A stretch of 64,000 nt of DNA from CAWKKW01 sp963850345 (GTDB lineage: Bacteria > Acidobacteriota > Terriglobia > Terriglobales > Acidobacteriaceae). The stretch spans positions 186,001-250,000 of the forward strand of contig CAWKKW010000003.1 of NCBI GenBank assembly GCA_963850345.1, given 5' to 3'. The notes under the pieces were generated by a model. The model worked only from the letters and a program-made list of their open reading frames with translations. It was not told where the DNA came from and ran no database searches. How positions within the stretch are numbered: position 1 is the stretch's first letter; the number at the start of each line of letters is the position of its first letter. The translations under genes and the position numbers were made by a program. Of the stretch, positions 48,531 to 58,116 are shown piece by piece.

Positions 48531-50657
48531 ATGAGTTGGATCGTTGAAAACCTATGGCTGATACCCGCGATGCCAATGTTTGCCGCGGGAGTGAGCGCGG
48601 TGGCGAAGCAGAGGCACCGTCACTTCGCGGCGGCGCTTGCTATTGGCTCGATGGTGCTATCGCTTCTGCTTTCGCTCGCCGCCTTTGCTCGCGTGCTGGG
48701 GTTGAGCGGAAAGGGTGAGGTTCCAAGGCAGTTCTTCAATTTCGGATGGTTGCAGTTTGGCAGCGAGTGGCTGCAACTGGGTTGGGTGCTCGACCCCCTG
48801 ACCGCCGTCATGCTGGTGATGGTCACCTTCGTCAGTGTGTTGATTTTCATCTACAGCATTGGCTACATGGCGCACGACGAGAACTTCGCGCGCTTCTTCT
48901 GCTTTCTGTCGCTCTTTGCCGGAGCGATGCTGGGCGTGCTGATCGCGAACAGCCTGCTGCTGCTCTTCATCTGCTGGGAGTTGGTTGGACTCACCTCGTA
49001 CCTGCTGATCGGCTTCTGGTACCAGCGGCCCAGCGCGGCTGCGGCGGCGAAGAAAGCGTTTATCACGACACGGGTTGGAGATATGGCGTTTCTGCTGGGC
49101 ATGGTGTGGCTCTATGCGCAGACCGGAACGCTGCTCTTCTACGACCATGGGGGTGGCTGCCTGGAGCAGTCCGCGCTTACAGGCATGGTGGCGCACACCA
49201 CGATCTGGGGCATGGCGGTTTCGACAGCCATTACGCTGCTGATCTTCTGCGGTGCCGCAGGAAAGTCGGGGCAGGTGCCGCTGCATGTCTGGCTGCCGGA
49301 CGCAATGGAGGGTCCGACACCGGTGAGTGCGCTGATTCATGCCGCGACCATGGTGGCGGCGGGCGTCTTTCTGGTGGCGCGAGTCTATCCACTGATGAGC
49401 GTGCACCCATTGATGAGCGTGCACCTGGGGACGGCGGGCGGGACCAGCAGCGCGCTGCAGGTGGTGACATGGGTTGGTGCGATCACCGCGATCTTCGCCG
49501 CCAGTATTGCCGTGGCACAGAACGACATCAAGCGCATCCTCGCCTACTCCACTGTTTCGCAACTGGGATACATGATGATGGGGCTCGGCGTGGGCGGCGT
49601 GGACGTGGGCATGTTTCACCTGATCACTCACGCCTTCTTCAAAGCGCTGCTGTTTCTCGGCGCCGGCTCCGTGATTCACGCCTGCCATGAGGAACAGGAC
49701 ATTCGCAGGATGGGCGGGTTGAGCAGGTATCTGCCGATCACGTTCGCGACGTACGCAATCGGAATGCTGGCGCTGTGCGGCTTTCCGCTGTTCTTCTCCG
49801 GCTTCTGGAGCAAGGATGCGATTTTGCACGCGGCCCATGGCTGGAGCGTCTCGCAAGTGCCCTTCTATCTGGGGACAATCGGTGCGCTGTTGACGGCCTT
49901 CTATATGACGCGCCAGGTCTGTTACGTATTCTTTGGCACGTTCAGAAGTGCTGGGAGTTTGCCGCATTTGGTCGAGAGCGAAGACGCGCCCCGTGTGGCG
50001 ATGATGCCGTCAGGCGCAAGGGAGCCGCACGAGAGCCCTTCCACGATGACGACGCCATTGATGATTCTCGCTGCGTGCGCAGTCCTTCTCTCCGTCATCG
50101 GCACCCCGGCCTGGCCTTGGTTCTCTGCGTTTCTGAGGGGCGAGGCAGCGACGTTCAGCCTTTCGGGATTTCAAGAGGGTGGCATCGTCTCGGTCATGCT
50201 GACGTCTTCGTTGATCGTATTCGCCGGGCTTGGGTTGGGGTGGTGGTTATACGGGCGCGAACCGGTGTTGCGAGCCGAGGCCACCGATCGGCTGGAGACA
50301 ATGCAGCCGCAGATCTTTCATGCATTGCGTGACAGGCTCTACGTGGATGAGTTCTACGAGTCGACCGTCATCCGTTTTCAGGCGTGGTCGGCGCAGGCTG
50401 CCGATTGGCTGGACCGATGGTTTTGGAATGGCGCGGTGCAGACTGTGTCGTACCTGATCGTCGGAGCATCGTGGGTCAATCGCTTTGCAGATACGTACGT
50501 AGTGAACGCGGGCTTTGACCAGGGCTGCAGCCGCATCTCCTGGGGAGGCCGGCTGTTCTCCCGCCTGCAGAGCGGGCAGGCTCAAAGCTATCTGCGGATT
50601 CTCGGGATCGCCTTCGCCATCCTGGTGCTGTTCCTCCTGTGGGGCAGCCGAGGATGA
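48531..50657 (+). CDS. nuoL: NADH-quinone oxidoreductase subunit L, long form
   Basis: Antiporter-like proton-pumping subunit, 708 aa, about 95 residues longer than E. coli NuoL (613). Pump residues are intact: Glu in LFICWELVGLTSYLL (TM5), Lys in GAAGKSGQVPLHVWLPDAM (TM7), His in ALIHAATMVAAG (TM8), Lys in FFSGFWSKDAILH (TM12). The extra length is C-terminal, in the region of the lateral helix HL (LRDRLYVDEFYESTVIRF, then DWLDRWFWNGAVQTVSYL) before the last transmembrane helix. Overlaps nuoM by ATGA. Confidence 0.95.
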   Translation: MSWIVENLWLIPAMPMFAAGVSAVAKQRHRHFAAALAIGSMVLSLLLSLAAFARVLGLSGKGEVPRQFFNFGWLQFGSEWLQLGWVLDPLTAVMLVMVTFVSVLIFIYSIGYMAHDENFARFFCFLSLFAGAMLGVLIANSLLLLFICWELVGLTSYLLIGFWYQRPSAAAAAKKAFITTRVGDMAFLLGMVWLYAQTGTLLFYDHGGGCLEQSALTGMVAHTTIWGMAVSTAITLLIFCGAAGKSGQVPLHVWLPDAMEGPTPVSALIHAATMVAAGVFLVARVYPLMSVHPLMSVHLGTAGGTSSALQVVTWVGAITAIFAASIAVAQNDIKRILAYSTVSQLGYMMMGLGVGGVDVGMFHLITHAFFKALLFLGAGSVIHACHEEQDIRRMGGLSRYLPITFATYAIGMLALCGFPLFFSGFWSKDAILHAAHGWSVSQVPFYLGTIGALLTAFYMTRQVCYVFFGTFRSAGSLPHLVESEDAPRVAMMPSGAREPHESPSTMTTPLMILAACAVLLSVIGTPAWPWFSAFLRGEAATFSLSGFQEGGIVSVMLTSSLIVFAGLGLGWWLYGREPVLRAEATDRLETMQPQIFHALRDRLYVDEFYESTVIRFQAWSAQAADWLDRWFWNGAVQTVSYLIVGASWVNRFADTYVVNAGFDQGCSRISWGGRLFSRLQSGQAQSYLRILGIAFAILVLFLLWGSRG

Positions 50658-52201
50658 ATGGATTGCCTCTGCTCTCGATCCTCACGGCCATCCCCATCGT
50701 TGGGGCATTGATGATTCTGCTCGTGGGTGAGCGGACCAAGGGTTTAGCGAGATGGTTGGCGATGGCCTTCAGCTTTGCTGCCCTCGCAATCACGCTGCTG
50801 GTGTGGCACACGTACCCTTCCGCGCAGGGCCTGGTGGCGTTTCAGGAAGTTCACCCGTGGATCCCATCGCTCGGCGTGAGTTATCACCTGGGCGTGGATG
50901 GCCTGGGTGTGCTGATGCTGCTGCTCTCGGCGATCGTGGTTCCGATGGCGATTGCGGCATCGTCGCAGATTGTAGATCGCGTGCCACTGTATTTCGCGCT
51001 CGTGCTTCTGTTGCAGGCTGGACTCTTTGGAACATTTACCGCGTTGAATTTTTTTCACTGGTTCCTCTTCTGGGAGTTGAGCCTGATTCCGGCGTTCTTT
51101 CTCATCAAGTTATGGGGCGGCGCGCAACGTTCCGCAGCCGCCACACAGTTCTTTGTTTACACAATGGTGGGCAGTGTGGCGTTGCTGCTCGCGTTTGTGG
51201 CGATATCGCTGGCGACGGGTAAGTTCGATTTTCTTGAGTTAGCCGACTTAGCGCGGAATGGTCACCTGGTTCCGGCACTTACAGCGAAGTTAGGCATGGT
51301 GCCGCGCCGTGTGGGTCTGCTGATCTTCGCCGGCGCGTTTCTGGGCTTCGCAGTCAAGGTGCCGCTGATTCCGCTGCACACCTGGCTTCCCTCCAGTTAC
51401 GAACAAGCGCCGACGGGCACCACGATGCTGCTCACGGGCGCCATGTCGAAGATGGGCGTGTACGGGTTTCTGCGGGTGATGCTGCCGCTCTTCAGTGAGG
51501 AGATGCGGTGGCTGCGAACGCCGCTTCTCTGGATGGCAGTGGGCACGATTGTGTTGAGCGCGTGCGCGGCATTTGCCCAGAGGGATCTGAAGCGGATCCT
51601 CGCTTACTCATCGATCAATCATCTGGGCTACTGCATGCTGGGGATTTTCGCTGCCGTTCGCTTCACCGGTAACGATCCGTCGTACGCGTTGCAGAAAGCA
51701 GCGGCTCTGGATGGGGTGATGCTGCAGATGTTCAATCACGGGCTGACGGCTGCGACGTTGTTCTGGTTTGTCGCGATGCTTGAGAAGCGTGCCGGTGGGC
51801 TGCGCGGGCTGAACGATTTTGGCGGCCTGCGCAAGGTGGCTCCGGTGTTTTGCGGACTGATGGGGATTGCGCTCTTTTCTTCACTCGGGCTGCCTGGATT
51901 GAATGGGTTTGTCGGCGAGTTTTTGATCTTCAAAGGTGTATTCCCGCTGGCGCCCTGGGCGGCGTCCCTCGCAGTTCTCGGCTTGCTGGTAACGGCGATT
52001 GTGATTCTTACGATCCTGCAGCGAGTGTTCTCGGGGCCACTCAATTCGCGCTGGTCTGGATTCGCTGACTTGACGGTGCGTGAGCGAATCGCACTTGCGC
52101 CGGCAATCGGTTTGATGTTTGCGGTTGGGGTATATCCGCAGTTGTTTTTGAGTGAAGTGAACGGCACGGTGATGCAGTTGGTGAAGTCGCTTGGTTTCTG
52201 A
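50654..52201 (+). CDS. nuoM: NADH-quinone oxidoreductase subunit M (first copy)
   Basis: 515 aa from ATG at 50654 (MNGLPLLSILTAIP), starting inside the nuoL stop. NuoM antiporter-like subunit with TM5 Glu in FLFWELSLIPAFFLIKLWGG, TM7 Lys in FAVKVPLIPLHTWLP, TM8 Lys in GAMSKMGVYGFLRV and TM12 Glu in LPGLNGFVGEF all present, so a competent proton-translocating copy. Followed 22 bp later by a second NuoM. Confidence 0.95.
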   Translation: MNGLPLLSILTAIPIVGALMILLVGERTKGLARWLAMAFSFAALAITLLVWHTYPSAQGLVAFQEVHPWIPSLGVSYHLGVDGLGVLMLLLSAIVVPMAIAASSQIVDRVPLYFALVLLLQAGLFGTFTALNFFHWFLFWELSLIPAFFLIKLWGGAQRSAAATQFFVYTMVGSVALLLAFVAISLATGKFDFLELADLARNGHLVPALTAKLGMVPRRVGLLIFAGAFLGFAVKVPLIPLHTWLPSSYEQAPTGTTMLLTGAMSKMGVYGFLRVMLPLFSEEMRWLRTPLLWMAVGTIVLSACAAFAQRDLKRILAYSSINHLGYCMLGIFAAVRFTGNDPSYALQKAAALDGVMLQMFNHGLTAATLFWFVAMLEKRAGGLRGLNDFGGLRKVAPVFCGLMGIALFSSLGLPGLNGFVGEFLIFKGVFPLAPWAASLAVLGLLVTAIVILTILQRVFSGPLNSRWSGFADLTVRERIALAPAIGLMFAVGVYPQLFLSEVNGTVMQLVKSLGF

Positions 52202-52223
52202 CGTGAGAGTGAATTAGCGCGCG

Positions 52224-53735
52224 ATGTTGGCATGGACCATTTACGTCTCGTTTCTCGGAGCGGCCGCACAGATGCTGCTGCCGGGGAGATCCGTGCGCAC
52301 GTCTCGCCGTCTCGCTCTGCTCACTGCACTTGCTGGGCTGGCGGCCACGCTGCTGGACTGGTACCGTCACCCGGGCGGCGAGTTGCAGACGATTACTAAT
52401 GTGCCTTGGATTCCTTCACTCGGTATTCGCTACACCCTTGCAGCCGACGGCATCAGCATCACGCTGCTCTTACTTACGGGCATCGTGGCCACCGCGGGCA
52501 TTCTGTTCTCGTGGAATATTGAGCGCAGAACGAAGGAGTTTTTTGCCTTCTACCTCGCACTGATCGGCGGGGTGTATGGCGTGTTCCTCAGCTTTGATCT
52601 GTTTTTGCTATTTGTGTTCTACGAGATTGCGATTATTCCGAAGTATTTTCTGATTGCAACCTGGGGATCGACGCGGCGCGAGTACGGGGCGATGAAGCTG
52701 GCGATCTACAGCTTCGTGGGCAGCGGCATGGTGCTCATCGGGTTGATAGCCGCATACGTGGCAGCGGGCGGAAGAACGATGGGGCTGCTCGAGTTGTCGC
52801 ACGCGGAGTTTCCAGTGCACTTTCAAATGTGGGCATTTCCGCTGGTGTTTGTAGGCTTCGGTATCCTGGCGGGTCTGTGGCCTTTCCATACCTGGGCGCC
52901 GACGGGCCACGTTGCGGCACCTACGGGCGCGTCGATGTTGCTGGCGGGCGTGGTGATGAAACTCGGCGCCTACGGCTGTCTACGGGTGGCGATGACGCTG
53001 TTCCCGCGCGGACTCGACCCGTGGGGCTTTCACGTACTCGGCCTCGGCTCCTGGCGCAGTGTGTTTGCCCTGCTCGCGGTGATCGGGATTGTGTATGGCG
53101 CGATGGTCGCGCTGGTGCAGAAGGATTTCAAGTTCGTGATCGGCTACTCCAGCGTAAGTCACATGGGGTTTGTGTTGCTGGGGCTGATGACGCTCAACCA
53201 GCTTGGTCTGGATGGCGCAGTCCTGCAGATGTTTTCGCACGGTGTGATTGCGGGACTTCTCTTCGCAGTGGTTGGCCGAATGGTGTACGACCGTACGCAC
53301 ACCCGCGACCTTTATGAATTGGGCCCAATGAGACTGGGACGGCGGATTCCGTTTGCCGCATTCACGTTTGTAGTGGCCAGCATGGCTTCGATCGGGCTTC
53401 CGGGCTTCAGCGGTTTTGTTGCCGAGCTGCAGGTACTGATGGGCGCATGGCAATCTGTATCAGCGGCTGCGCTGTTTGCCGGAGTCGGGATTCTAGTGGG
53501 AGTCGCCTATACCTGGCGCGCGATGCAGAAGGCTTTCTTCGCGGACGCAACCGAGTTTGCCGAACCACACGCGGAGCCAATTTCGGCCATCACGCTGCCG
53601 GAACGCGCAGGCGCTTTGATCCTGCTGGCATCGACAGTGGCCGCCGGGCTCTTCCCCCAGGTGCTGCTCAACCTGATTCTTCCGGCGCTCCGTTCGCCCT
53701 TGTTCGACGGCCTGCGCAAAGGGAGCTGGCGATGA
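52224..53735 (+). CDS. nuoM2: NADH-quinone oxidoreductase subunit M (second copy, TM7 Lys replaced)
   Basis: 503 aa NuoM paralogue. TM5 Glu134 (FYEIAIIPKYF), TM8 Lys (GVVMKLGAYGCLRV) and TM12 Glu (IGLPGFSGFVAEL) are kept, but where other subunits have the TM7 Lys (FAVKVP in copy 1) this one reads GFGILAGLWPFHTWAP, placing Leu215 at the Lys position. The lysine is a proton-path residue in NuoL/M/N, so this copy may pump differently or be mainly structural. Such double-M operons have been described in other bacteria as five-pump (2M) complexes. It overlaps nuoN by ATGA. Confidence 0.93.
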   Translation: MLAWTIYVSFLGAAAQMLLPGRSVRTSRRLALLTALAGLAATLLDWYRHPGGELQTITNVPWIPSLGIRYTLAADGISITLLLLTGIVATAGILFSWNIERRTKEFFAFYLALIGGVYGVFLSFDLFLLFVFYEIAIIPKYFLIATWGSTRREYGAMKLAIYSFVGSGMVLIGLIAAYVAAGGRTMGLLELSHAEFPVHFQMWAFPLVFVGFGILAGLWPFHTWAPTGHVAAPTGASMLLAGVVMKLGAYGCLRVAMTLFPRGLDPWGFHVLGLGSWRSVFALLAVIGIVYGAMVALVQKDFKFVIGYSSVSHMGFVLLGLMTLNQLGLDGAVLQMFSHGVIAGLLFAVVGRMVYDRTHTRDLYELGPMRLGRRIPFAAFTFVVASMASIGLPGFSGFVAELQVLMGAWQSVSAAALFAGVGILVGVAYTWRAMQKAFFADATEFAEPHAEPISAITLPERAGALILLASTVAAGLFPQVLLNLILPALRSPLFDGLRKGSWR

Positions 53736-55219
53736 TGGGCATCGGCTACGGCGAAATTTTCAGGTTGGTACTGCCGGAGAGCATCGTGGTGATCACGGCT
53801 TTCCTGGTTTTGCTCGCGGATCGCGCGCTGCTGAAGAATGCTCACCTGAAATCTCGGTTCGCGATCGGCGCAGTGCTGGCCATTGCCGGGTGTGCGGTTG
53901 CCATTGGCCGAATTCTACTCGTGCCACAGTCGGCCTCGGTGCTGGATGGAATGCTGATCGTAGACCCGCTCACGCTACTGCTGCAGGCGGGGCTGTTGGT
54001 GCTGACGATCTTCACCGTGGTGCTGACGGTCGATGCAAGGTTTACCGAGCATGTGGGAGAGTACCTGCTGCTGATCTTAATGGCGACAGCGGCGATGATG
54101 TTCCTGGTGAGTTCAGAGAATGTTCTGATTATCTTCCTGGCTCTGGAACTGCTCAGCCTGTCGCTCTACATTCTGACGGCGTTTGATAAGCAAAGTATTT
54201 TCTCAGCAGAGGCCGGGCTGAAGTACTTCCTCTTCGGCGGTATGTCGGCGGCGTTCATGCTGTTTGGACTGAGCCTGCTGTACGGGATGTCGGGAGCGAC
54301 CAGCCTGACTGGAATCGCAGGAGCTATTCATGGACGTGGGCTCGACCCGCTGCTCATCGTGGCTCTGGTGATGACGATCATCGGCTTCGGCTTCAAGGTG
54401 GCGGCAGTGCCCTTCCATCTCTGGGCGCCGGACGCGTACCAGGGAGCACCGGCACCGAGCGCTGCGTTCATCGCATCGGGATCAAAGGTAGCCAGCTTTT
54501 TTGTCTTCGCCAAGGTACTGATGATCGGCTTCGCGGGAGCGGAGGGTCATGCGGGCTGGCACAGTTATGCGCCCGGCTGGATACCGGTGATCGCCCTCAT
54601 CGCCACCGCTTCGATGGTGTTTGGGAATCTGGTCGCGATCGCACAGAGCAGCATGCGGCGCCTGCTCGCCTACTCGGCTATGGCGCATGCGGGCTATATT
54701 CTGCTGGGCATTCTTGGTCACACGCAGCAGAGCATGGCGGCGCTGCTCTACTATGTGTTTACTTACGGCTTGACGACGATTGGCGCGTTCGGCGTAGTGG
54801 CGGCGGTCGAGAGTAGCGGTCGACGTGAGACGCTCGCTGATTTTGATGGACTCAGCCGCCGAGCGCCCGCGCTGTCTCTTTGCCTGCTGGTGTTCCTGCT
54901 GTCGCTCGCCGGTATTCCTCCGCTGGCGGGCTTTTTTGGCAAGTTCTACCTGTTCACCGCGGCACTTAACGCGAGCGTCGGATTCCTCTGGCTGGTGATT
55001 GTGGCGATTGCGATGAGCGCAGTCTCGCTCTACTACTACCTGCGCGTCTTGAAGAGAGTCTACGTCGAGGACCTCCCTGTGGACGCTGTTCGTCTTGATG
55101 TTCCGCTGACGCAGCAGGTCGTGCTTTGCGTGATCGCCGCCGCCGTGCTGCTGCTGGGTTGCGTTCCCAGTCCTCTGCTCGTATGGATTCAGCATTCGGT
55201 GGCAGCAACTTCTCATTGA
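53732..55219 (+). CDS. nuoN: NADH-quinone oxidoreductase subunit N
   Basis: Antiporter-like subunit, 495 aa, starting ATG at 53732 within the stop of nuoM2. Key residues: Glu in FLALELLSLSLYIL (TM5), Lys in GFGFKVAAVPFHLWAP (TM7), Lys in SGSKVASFFVFAK (TM8) and Lys in IPPLAGFFGKFYLF (TM12). Last gene of the nuo operon. Confidence 0.95.
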   Translation: MMGIGYGEIFRLVLPESIVVITAFLVLLADRALLKNAHLKSRFAIGAVLAIAGCAVAIGRILLVPQSASVLDGMLIVDPLTLLLQAGLLVLTIFTVVLTVDARFTEHVGEYLLLILMATAAMMFLVSSENVLIIFLALELLSLSLYILTAFDKQSIFSAEAGLKYFLFGGMSAAFMLFGLSLLYGMSGATSLTGIAGAIHGRGLDPLLIVALVMTIIGFGFKVAAVPFHLWAPDAYQGAPAPSAAFIASGSKVASFFVFAKVLMIGFAGAEGHAGWHSYAPGWIPVIALIATASMVFGNLVAIAQSSMRRLLAYSAMAHAGYILLGILGHTQQSMAALLYYVFTYGLTTIGAFGVVAAVESSGRRETLADFDGLSRRAPALSLCLLVFLLSLAGIPPLAGFFGKFYLFTAALNASVGFLWLVIVAIAMSAVSLYYYLRVLKRVYVEDLPVDAVRLDVPLTQQVVLCVIAAAVLLLGCVPSPLLVWIQHSVAATSH

Positions 55220-55292
55220 GTCGGACTGTCGCATTTGAGTAGATGGCCTCAGCGTGCGAGCTAACTCTACTTTCAGGTAAGCTAAAACGGCC

Positions 55293-57632
55293 ATGGCCTC
55301 TTCGCCATCTTCTCCGCGCATTCGAATCCACATCAAGGTCAAGGGAATCGTGCAGGGAGTTGGCTTTCGCCCCTTCGTGTACAACACTGCGCAATCGCTG
55401 AAATTGTCGGGGTATGTGTTCAACTCGTCGTCGGGCGTGACGATTGAAGTGGAAGGCGAAGCGGAAGAGGTAGGCCAATTTTTAGCGACGTTGAGAGACC
55501 ATCCGCCACTTCTCTCGCAGATCAAAGACATTCACACTGAAGAAATAGAGCCGCTTGGCGAAGAGACTTTCGTCATCCGCGAGAGTCTGCGCGAAGAGGG
55601 AGAGTTCGTGCTGGTTTCACCCGACGTGGGCACCTGCGAGGACTGCTGGCGCGACTTTGGGGATCGTAGCAATCGTCGTTACGGATACGCGTTCACAAAC
55701 TGCACCAACTGCGGGCCGCGCTACACCATCATTGAAGATATCCCATATGATCGTGCCAAGACGACAATGTCGGCTTTCCGGATGTGCGCGGATTGCCAGG
55801 CCGAATATGAAGACCCAACCAATCGGCGCTTTCACGCGCAACCCAACGCGTGCCCAGTGTGTGGGCCTTCGCTAGCCCTGATACCTTCCTTCGATGAGAA
55901 CGCGACGTTTGACTTCGCGGGAAGGGAGGGGGGCAGCCACGTGCTGTCCCGCGCTCGGGCGCTGCTGCAGGAAGGAAAGATTCTCGCAGTGAAGGGATTG
56001 GGCGGTTACCTGTTCGCGTGCGATGCCAGCAATGAAGATGCGGTGAAACGCCTGCGGACGAGGAAGCGGCGAAGCGACAAACCGTTCGCACTGATGGCTC
56101 GCGATGTGGCGGCGGTTGAGACATTTTGCGTGCTTTCAGAGGAGCAGCGCAATGCTCTGCTCCATTCGCGGCGCCCCATCGTGATTCTGCAGCGAAGGCC
56201 TGGAACAACGCTGCCATGGGCACTCGCGCCGGGCAACGACACGCTAGGGGTGATGCTGCCCTACACCCCTCTGCACTACCTGCTGTTCAGCGACACGCCC
56301 GAAGAGGAACCGGCATTTCAGGCGTTGGTGATGACCAGCGGAAATTTTAGCGAGGAGCCGATCGTCATCTCGAATGAAGAGGCTTGGGCGCGCCTGCGCA
56401 CGGTGGCCGATTGGTTTCTATTACACAATCGCGGGATCTACATGCGGGCGGATGACTCCGTGTTGCGCACCTTCGAAGGCAGGGAGCGCGTGCTGCGCCG
56501 CTCCCGCGGCTATGTGCCGCAGACCATCGAACTGGACCGTCCGTATGGAGAGCTAGTCGCATTTGGCGGCGAGTTAAAGAATACGCTCTGCCTATTGAAG
56601 GATAGGTACGCAATTCTAAGCCAGCACATCGGCGACCTTGAGAATTACGAGACGATGGTGTTCTTTGAAGAGACGCTTCGCAATTTGAAGAAGCTGTTTC
56701 GAGTGGAGCCACGGGCGGTGGCCTACGACTCGCATCCGGGATACATGAGCACGCGGCTGGCGCTGGCATACGCCGCTGAGTTTGGGTTAGACCAATCGTT
56801 CGCTGTTCAGCATCATCACGCGCATATCACCAGTTGCATGGCCGAGAATCGACTGGATGGCAAGGTGATCGGCGTGGCCTGGGATGGCACGGGGTATGGG
56901 ACGGATGGAGCGGTGTGGGGCGGCGAGTTTCTCATCGCGGACTTGAAGGAATTTGAGCGGCGCGCGCACTTGCGATATGTCCCTTTGCCCGGAGGCGACG
57001 CTGCGATTCGTCACCCGTGGAGAATGGCGTTGAGCTATCTGCATGACGCGCTTGGCGAAGGTCTACCCGGCGATCTCGGCTTCTTGGCGAAGCTTGACCG
57101 AAAAGAGATCAACGTCGTTGAACAGATGCTGGCGAAGAAGATTCACACGGTCCCAACCTCGTCCTCGGGCCGGCTCTTTGATGCGGTCGCGGCCATAGTC
57201 GGTCTGGGTGAGAGTGTCACCTTCGAGGGACAGGCGGCGATCGCCCTCGAGGGGAGGGCGGACAGAGGAATCACGGACTGTTACGAGTTTTCCTTCAGTA
57301 CCAGCGAGCCCGTGGAGCTCGATTTACGGCCGATGATCGTTGCGATTGTGAACGATCTCGTCGGGGGAAAGGCGGTTTCGGTGATCGCGGCTCGATTTCA
57401 CAACACTCTGAGCGCGGCCATCGTCGCGGAGTGTACGCGGCTACGCAGTGCCGAGGGATTGCAGCGAGTCTGCCTGAGTGGCGGCACGTTCCAGAATATG
57501 TATCTGCTGGAACGTGCCGTGACAGGGCTGCGTTCCGCCGGTTTCGAGGTTTTCCTTCATGCAGCTGTGCCTTGCAACGATGGCGGGGTCTCCCTGGGTC
57601 AGGCAGTTATCGCCGGCCACCGGTTTCGATAG
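55293..57632 (+). CDS. hypF: [NiFe]-hydrogenase maturation carbamoyltransferase HypF
   Basis: Makes the carbamoyl group that becomes the CN ligands of [NiFe] hydrogenases, from carbamoyl phosphate and ATP, with HypE. 779 aa full length: N-terminal acylphosphatase (GIVQGVGFRPFVY), two CxxC zinc-finger pairs (CEDCWRDFG, CTNCGPRY, CADCQAEYED, CPVCGP), a YrdC-like domain, then a Kae1-like carbamoyltransferase with QHHHAHITSCMAE and GVAWDGTGYGTDGAVWGGEF. It follows nuoN by 73 bp in the same direction; no other hyp or hydrogenase gene is in the window. Confidence 0.94.
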   Translation: MASSPSSPRIRIHIKVKGIVQGVGFRPFVYNTAQSLKLSGYVFNSSSGVTIEVEGEAEEVGQFLATLRDHPPLLSQIKDIHTEEIEPLGEETFVIRESLREEGEFVLVSPDVGTCEDCWRDFGDRSNRRYGYAFTNCTNCGPRYTIIEDIPYDRAKTTMSAFRMCADCQAEYEDPTNRRFHAQPNACPVCGPSLALIPSFDENATFDFAGREGGSHVLSRARALLQEGKILAVKGLGGYLFACDASNEDAVKRLRTRKRRSDKPFALMARDVAAVETFCVLSEEQRNALLHSRRPIVILQRRPGTTLPWALAPGNDTLGVMLPYTPLHYLLFSDTPEEEPAFQALVMTSGNFSEEPIVISNEEAWARLRTVADWFLLHNRGIYMRADDSVLRTFEGRERVLRRSRGYVPQTIELDRPYGELVAFGGELKNTLCLLKDRYAILSQHIGDLENYETMVFFEETLRNLKKLFRVEPRAVAYDSHPGYMSTRLALAYAAEFGLDQSFAVQHHHAHITSCMAENRLDGKVIGVAWDGTGYGTDGAVWGGEFLIADLKEFERRAHLRYVPLPGGDAAIRHPWRMALSYLHDALGEGLPGDLGFLAKLDRKEINVVEQMLAKKIHTVPTSSSGRLFDAVAAIVGLGESVTFEGQAAIALEGRADRGITDCYEFSFSTSEPVELDLRPMIVAIVNDLVGGKAVSVIAARFHNTLSAAIVAECTRLRSAEGLQRVCLSGGTFQNMYLLERAVTGLRSAGFEVFLHAAVPCNDGGVSLGQAVIAGHRFR

Positions 57633-57655
57633 CTCGCAGAGGAGATGCCTCTGTG

Positions 57656-57922
57656 TCAGCCCCGGCGTCTTACAGCAGTAGTCCCGCTGCCTGCCCAAAC
57701 GCAGATGAGTGCGACCAGGTGAGCGATAAACCAGGCACCAAAGCCCAGGTTGACATAGATGTAGATCAAAATGAGAACGCGTGGAATAAACGCAAACATG
57801 GCGAGTGCAGCTAAAGGCGGCAGTTGCGCATAAGGCACCTGGTGCACGAAATAGGCGCATACAAGTGAGATTCGTGGAAGGAAGAGCGAGAAGAACAGAA
57901 GCCACAGAGGAATCGCGTGCAT
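57656..57922 (-). CDS. Small membrane protein, unknown
   Basis: 88 aa from ATG at 57922 (MHAIPLWLLFFSLFLPRISL) with a GGAG ribosome site about 9 bases upstream. Three hydrophobic stretches, including PLAALAMFAFIPRVLILIYI and GFGAWFIAHLVALICVWAG. No family recognised. It is convergent with hypF. Confidence 0.6.
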   Translation of the reverse strand: MHAIPLWLLFFSLFLPRISLVCAYFVHQVPYAQLPPLAALAMFAFIPRVLILIYIYVNLGFGAWFIAHLVALICVWAGSGTTAVRRRG

Positions 57923-58116
57923 AGGTGTCTCCGGTGGTTGCACTTATCTTAGTCCTTTCTCCCTCGAATCCGGCCATCAAAGACTGAGTGAGCGGGCACT
58001 CACAGATACACTGCCGTTGAGTTTCTCGTGCGATCTCGATGAAAATCACTGCTCGAGCGTCCTGTCTGGAGTAGGATGATCTGCGCAAACTTCCAAGGGA
58101 GTTCACCGTCGCAGAT

